Source: Rachicladosporium sp. CCFEE 5018 (lineage: Eukaryota > Ascomycota > Dothideomycetes > Cladosporiales > Cladosporiaceae). Taken from it: DNA of 64,000 nt. The stretch covers positions 129,411 to 193,410 of the forward strand of contig KZ111141.1 in assembly GCA_002077045.2 (NCBI GenBank), in the 5' to 3' direction. The notes beneath the pieces are model-generated. The model saw only the letters and a program-made list of their open reading frames with translations. It was not told where the DNA came from and did no database searches. Numbering within the stretch: position 1 is the stretch's first letter; the number at the start of each line of letters is the position of its first letter. Below, piece by piece: positions 62,717 through 64,000 of this stretch. The translations under genes were made by a program, and so were the position numbers.

Positions 62717-63925
62717 ATGTCCTTCTACGGCCCTGACTCCTCCTGGTCGAACCCACCGCGCCAACAATCCTGGGACCAACCACCACCGCCTTCTCGCTCC
62801 GGCGCCGAGTCGAGTCTTTCCCAGCACAGCGATCCAAATGCCTTCGCATCGCAATTCGAAGAAATAGACCGCGCAACCGATAATCTCCTCAAGTCTGGCA
62901 AATGGCTCCCAGGCCACATGCAGCCTTCCATGCAGCCAGGGCGACGGGAAAGCATACCTTCGCCCGGCAGGAACTCGGGCTTCGGGCAGGACCCCAGGAT
63001 GGGCGGAGGTAGTCCGTCGAGACAATATTCTGGCAGCGGAGATGAGAGCGGCAGGCCAGGATCAGCAGGTCTGCAGGGCTACTTCGCGGGCCAGAGGTTT
63101 CCTCCGAGGCAAAGCGAGGCGGAGCAAATGCTGCAGGCTAAGAGGAGAATGGCGGCGCAAAGGGAGAAGGAGTTGAGGAACTACCATCAGGAGCAGCAGT
63201 ATAACAGGAGTGAGTCTGCCAAGGTCATTCTGTCTGACGCACCAGAGCGGGACTGACAGTAAGCAGGCGCAGCTGGGCCCAAAGCCGATCGCGCAATGAG
63301 CCCGAACACAATGAACGAGCAAGATCGCCGTGACTTAATCGCGCGCCAGCACCGCGCGCTTTACGGCGAGAGCTCAACGCTATACAACGCAGATGGCTCC
63401 GCCGCCCGACCAGCCAGCGGCGACGTCCGGAACCAGTCTCCCTCGCAATTTGACCCTTCAGCCGACGACTCTGCAGTCCAGATGCCGCCGCGTGAACACG
63501 CCGAGAGCGCCGCCTCGCCCGCAAACGCCGCAGCGCCAGGCCAGCAATTCGCGCATATCAACGAACTCGCGCAAGCTCGAACATCGACATCTTCGCCAGG
63601 TGCATCGCCACCGCTCCCTCAGGGGCAGAAGGGCTCAGCGTCAAGCGTGGCGCCTATCGGTACGCGACCTGCGCAGACGCCGGCAGCAGGACTGAACAAG
63701 CGGTCTACGACACCGCTGACACCGTCGAGTCTGAGTTATGGCTTCTCGAGTACCGAGTCGGCGGCGCCGAAGGATGAGAGATCTGCGAGCGCGGCTGCGA
63801 ATCCGCCGGTATTGGCTGCTGATAAGAACGCTATTGGCGGACTCGGTGGCGGATGGGGAGGCGACCGAGGTGCTTGGGGCAAGACTGGGAATGCTATGGG
63901 AGCGCAGGCTAGTGTCTGGGGATAG
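62717..63925 (+). CDS. Conserved ascomycete low-complexity protein of unknown function
   Basis: Exons 62717-63209 and 63267-63925, with a 57-nt intron (GTGAGT...CTGACAGTAAGCAG). The product is 383 residues starting MSFYGPDSSWSNPPRQQSWD. Conserved islands are AFASQFEEIDRATDNLLKSG, SEAEQMLQAKRRMAAQREKE, LRNYHQEQQYNRS and MNEQDRRDLIARQHRALYGE. The rest is Ser/Pro/Gly/Ala-rich, and the C-terminus is Gly/Trp-rich (GGLGGGWGGDRGAWGKTGNA). I have the impression of a fungus-wide family without an assigned function and give it no name. The helical QRE/QEQ stretch around the splice site could bind RNA or protein, which is inference only. Confidence 0.75.
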
Positions 63926-64000
63926 GGACCGGTGCCTAGCTGTCACGTGCAATGGTTCGAAAGCAGCGCATCATCTCGATGCGGATGGTTCCTCGTCGGC

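Noticed and set aside
1..64000. CRISPR arrays, bacterial operons or ribosome binding sites
   Set aside because: The window is eukaryotic (spliced genes throughout), and no regularly spaced repeat-spacer structure is present.

Overview
The window is nuclear DNA of a filamentous ascomycete. The evidence is many short (about 48-90 nt) GT-AG introns with CTAAC/CTGAC branch sites just before the acceptor, a calmodulin gene with a one-codon first exon, and fungus-specific families: a HET-NACHT-ankyrin NLR, a tail-anchored Pex26-type peroxin, a Snx41/Atg20 sorting nexin and a GRAM/VASt sterol-transfer protein. The overall look fits Dothideomycetes, but that placement is inference. Two runs of exactly 100 N (20774-20873 and 56190-56289) are assembly gaps of unknown true size.

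Layout. 0.1-15 kb holds conserved genes, mostly on the minus strand: SWC2/VPS72, Snx41/Atg20, an OGFr-domain protein (plus strand), a Psr1-type phosphatase, a fumarate-reductase-like flavoprotein and a CBM21 regulator of protein phosphatase 1. 15.0-19.2 kb is a gene-poor stretch. 19.2-23.2 kb holds a mitochondrial BolA protein, the tail of a Tcd-type ThiF enzyme, the head of the t-SNARE Tlg2, calmodulin and a tRNA-Lys(CTT) gene. 24.5-38.4 kb is accessory: a GMC oxidoreductase/alpha-beta hydrolase fusion, a Rieske oxygenase, a GH79 glycosidase, the NLR gene, a small NCQTWV-motif gene and a dienelactone hydrolase. Four of these six are broken by in-frame stops or frameshifts, while the Rieske and NLR genes are open. 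38.5-64 kb returns to conserved genes: PRP38, a GT8-like glycosyltransferase, a ZIP transporter, HAT1 (with one frameshift), a Bor1-type transporter, a LAM-type protein, an MIT-domain protein, a membrane-anchored lysozyme-like protein, SRP72, a 2OG-Fe(II) oxygenase, a small unrecognised protein, PEX26 and a low-complexity conserved protein.

The most striking observation is the tRNA-Lys gene at 23035-23170. It folds as a complete 73-nt tRNA only if two pieces are removed: an ordinary 11-nt intron after position 37, and a 52-nt insert after position 8 that looks like a spliceosomal intron (GTACGT start, GCTAAC branch site, CAG end). About 200 bp downstream, a second copy of the tRNA 3' end and flank is also split, by a 54-nt GTAAGC...CTAAC...CAG segment placed so that its removal restores a 25-nt match to the first locus. 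This suggests spliceosomal-type introns inside tRNA-derived sequence, which I do not know from any fungus.

Functionally the window covers chromatin (SWC2, HAT1), splicing (PRP38), trafficking and secretion (Snx41/Atg20, Tlg2, SRP72, LAM), ion and metal transport (Bor1-type, ZIP), signalling (calmodulin, PP1 regulator, Psr1) and peroxisome biogenesis. The accessory block combines non-self recognition with oxidative and carbohydrate catabolism.
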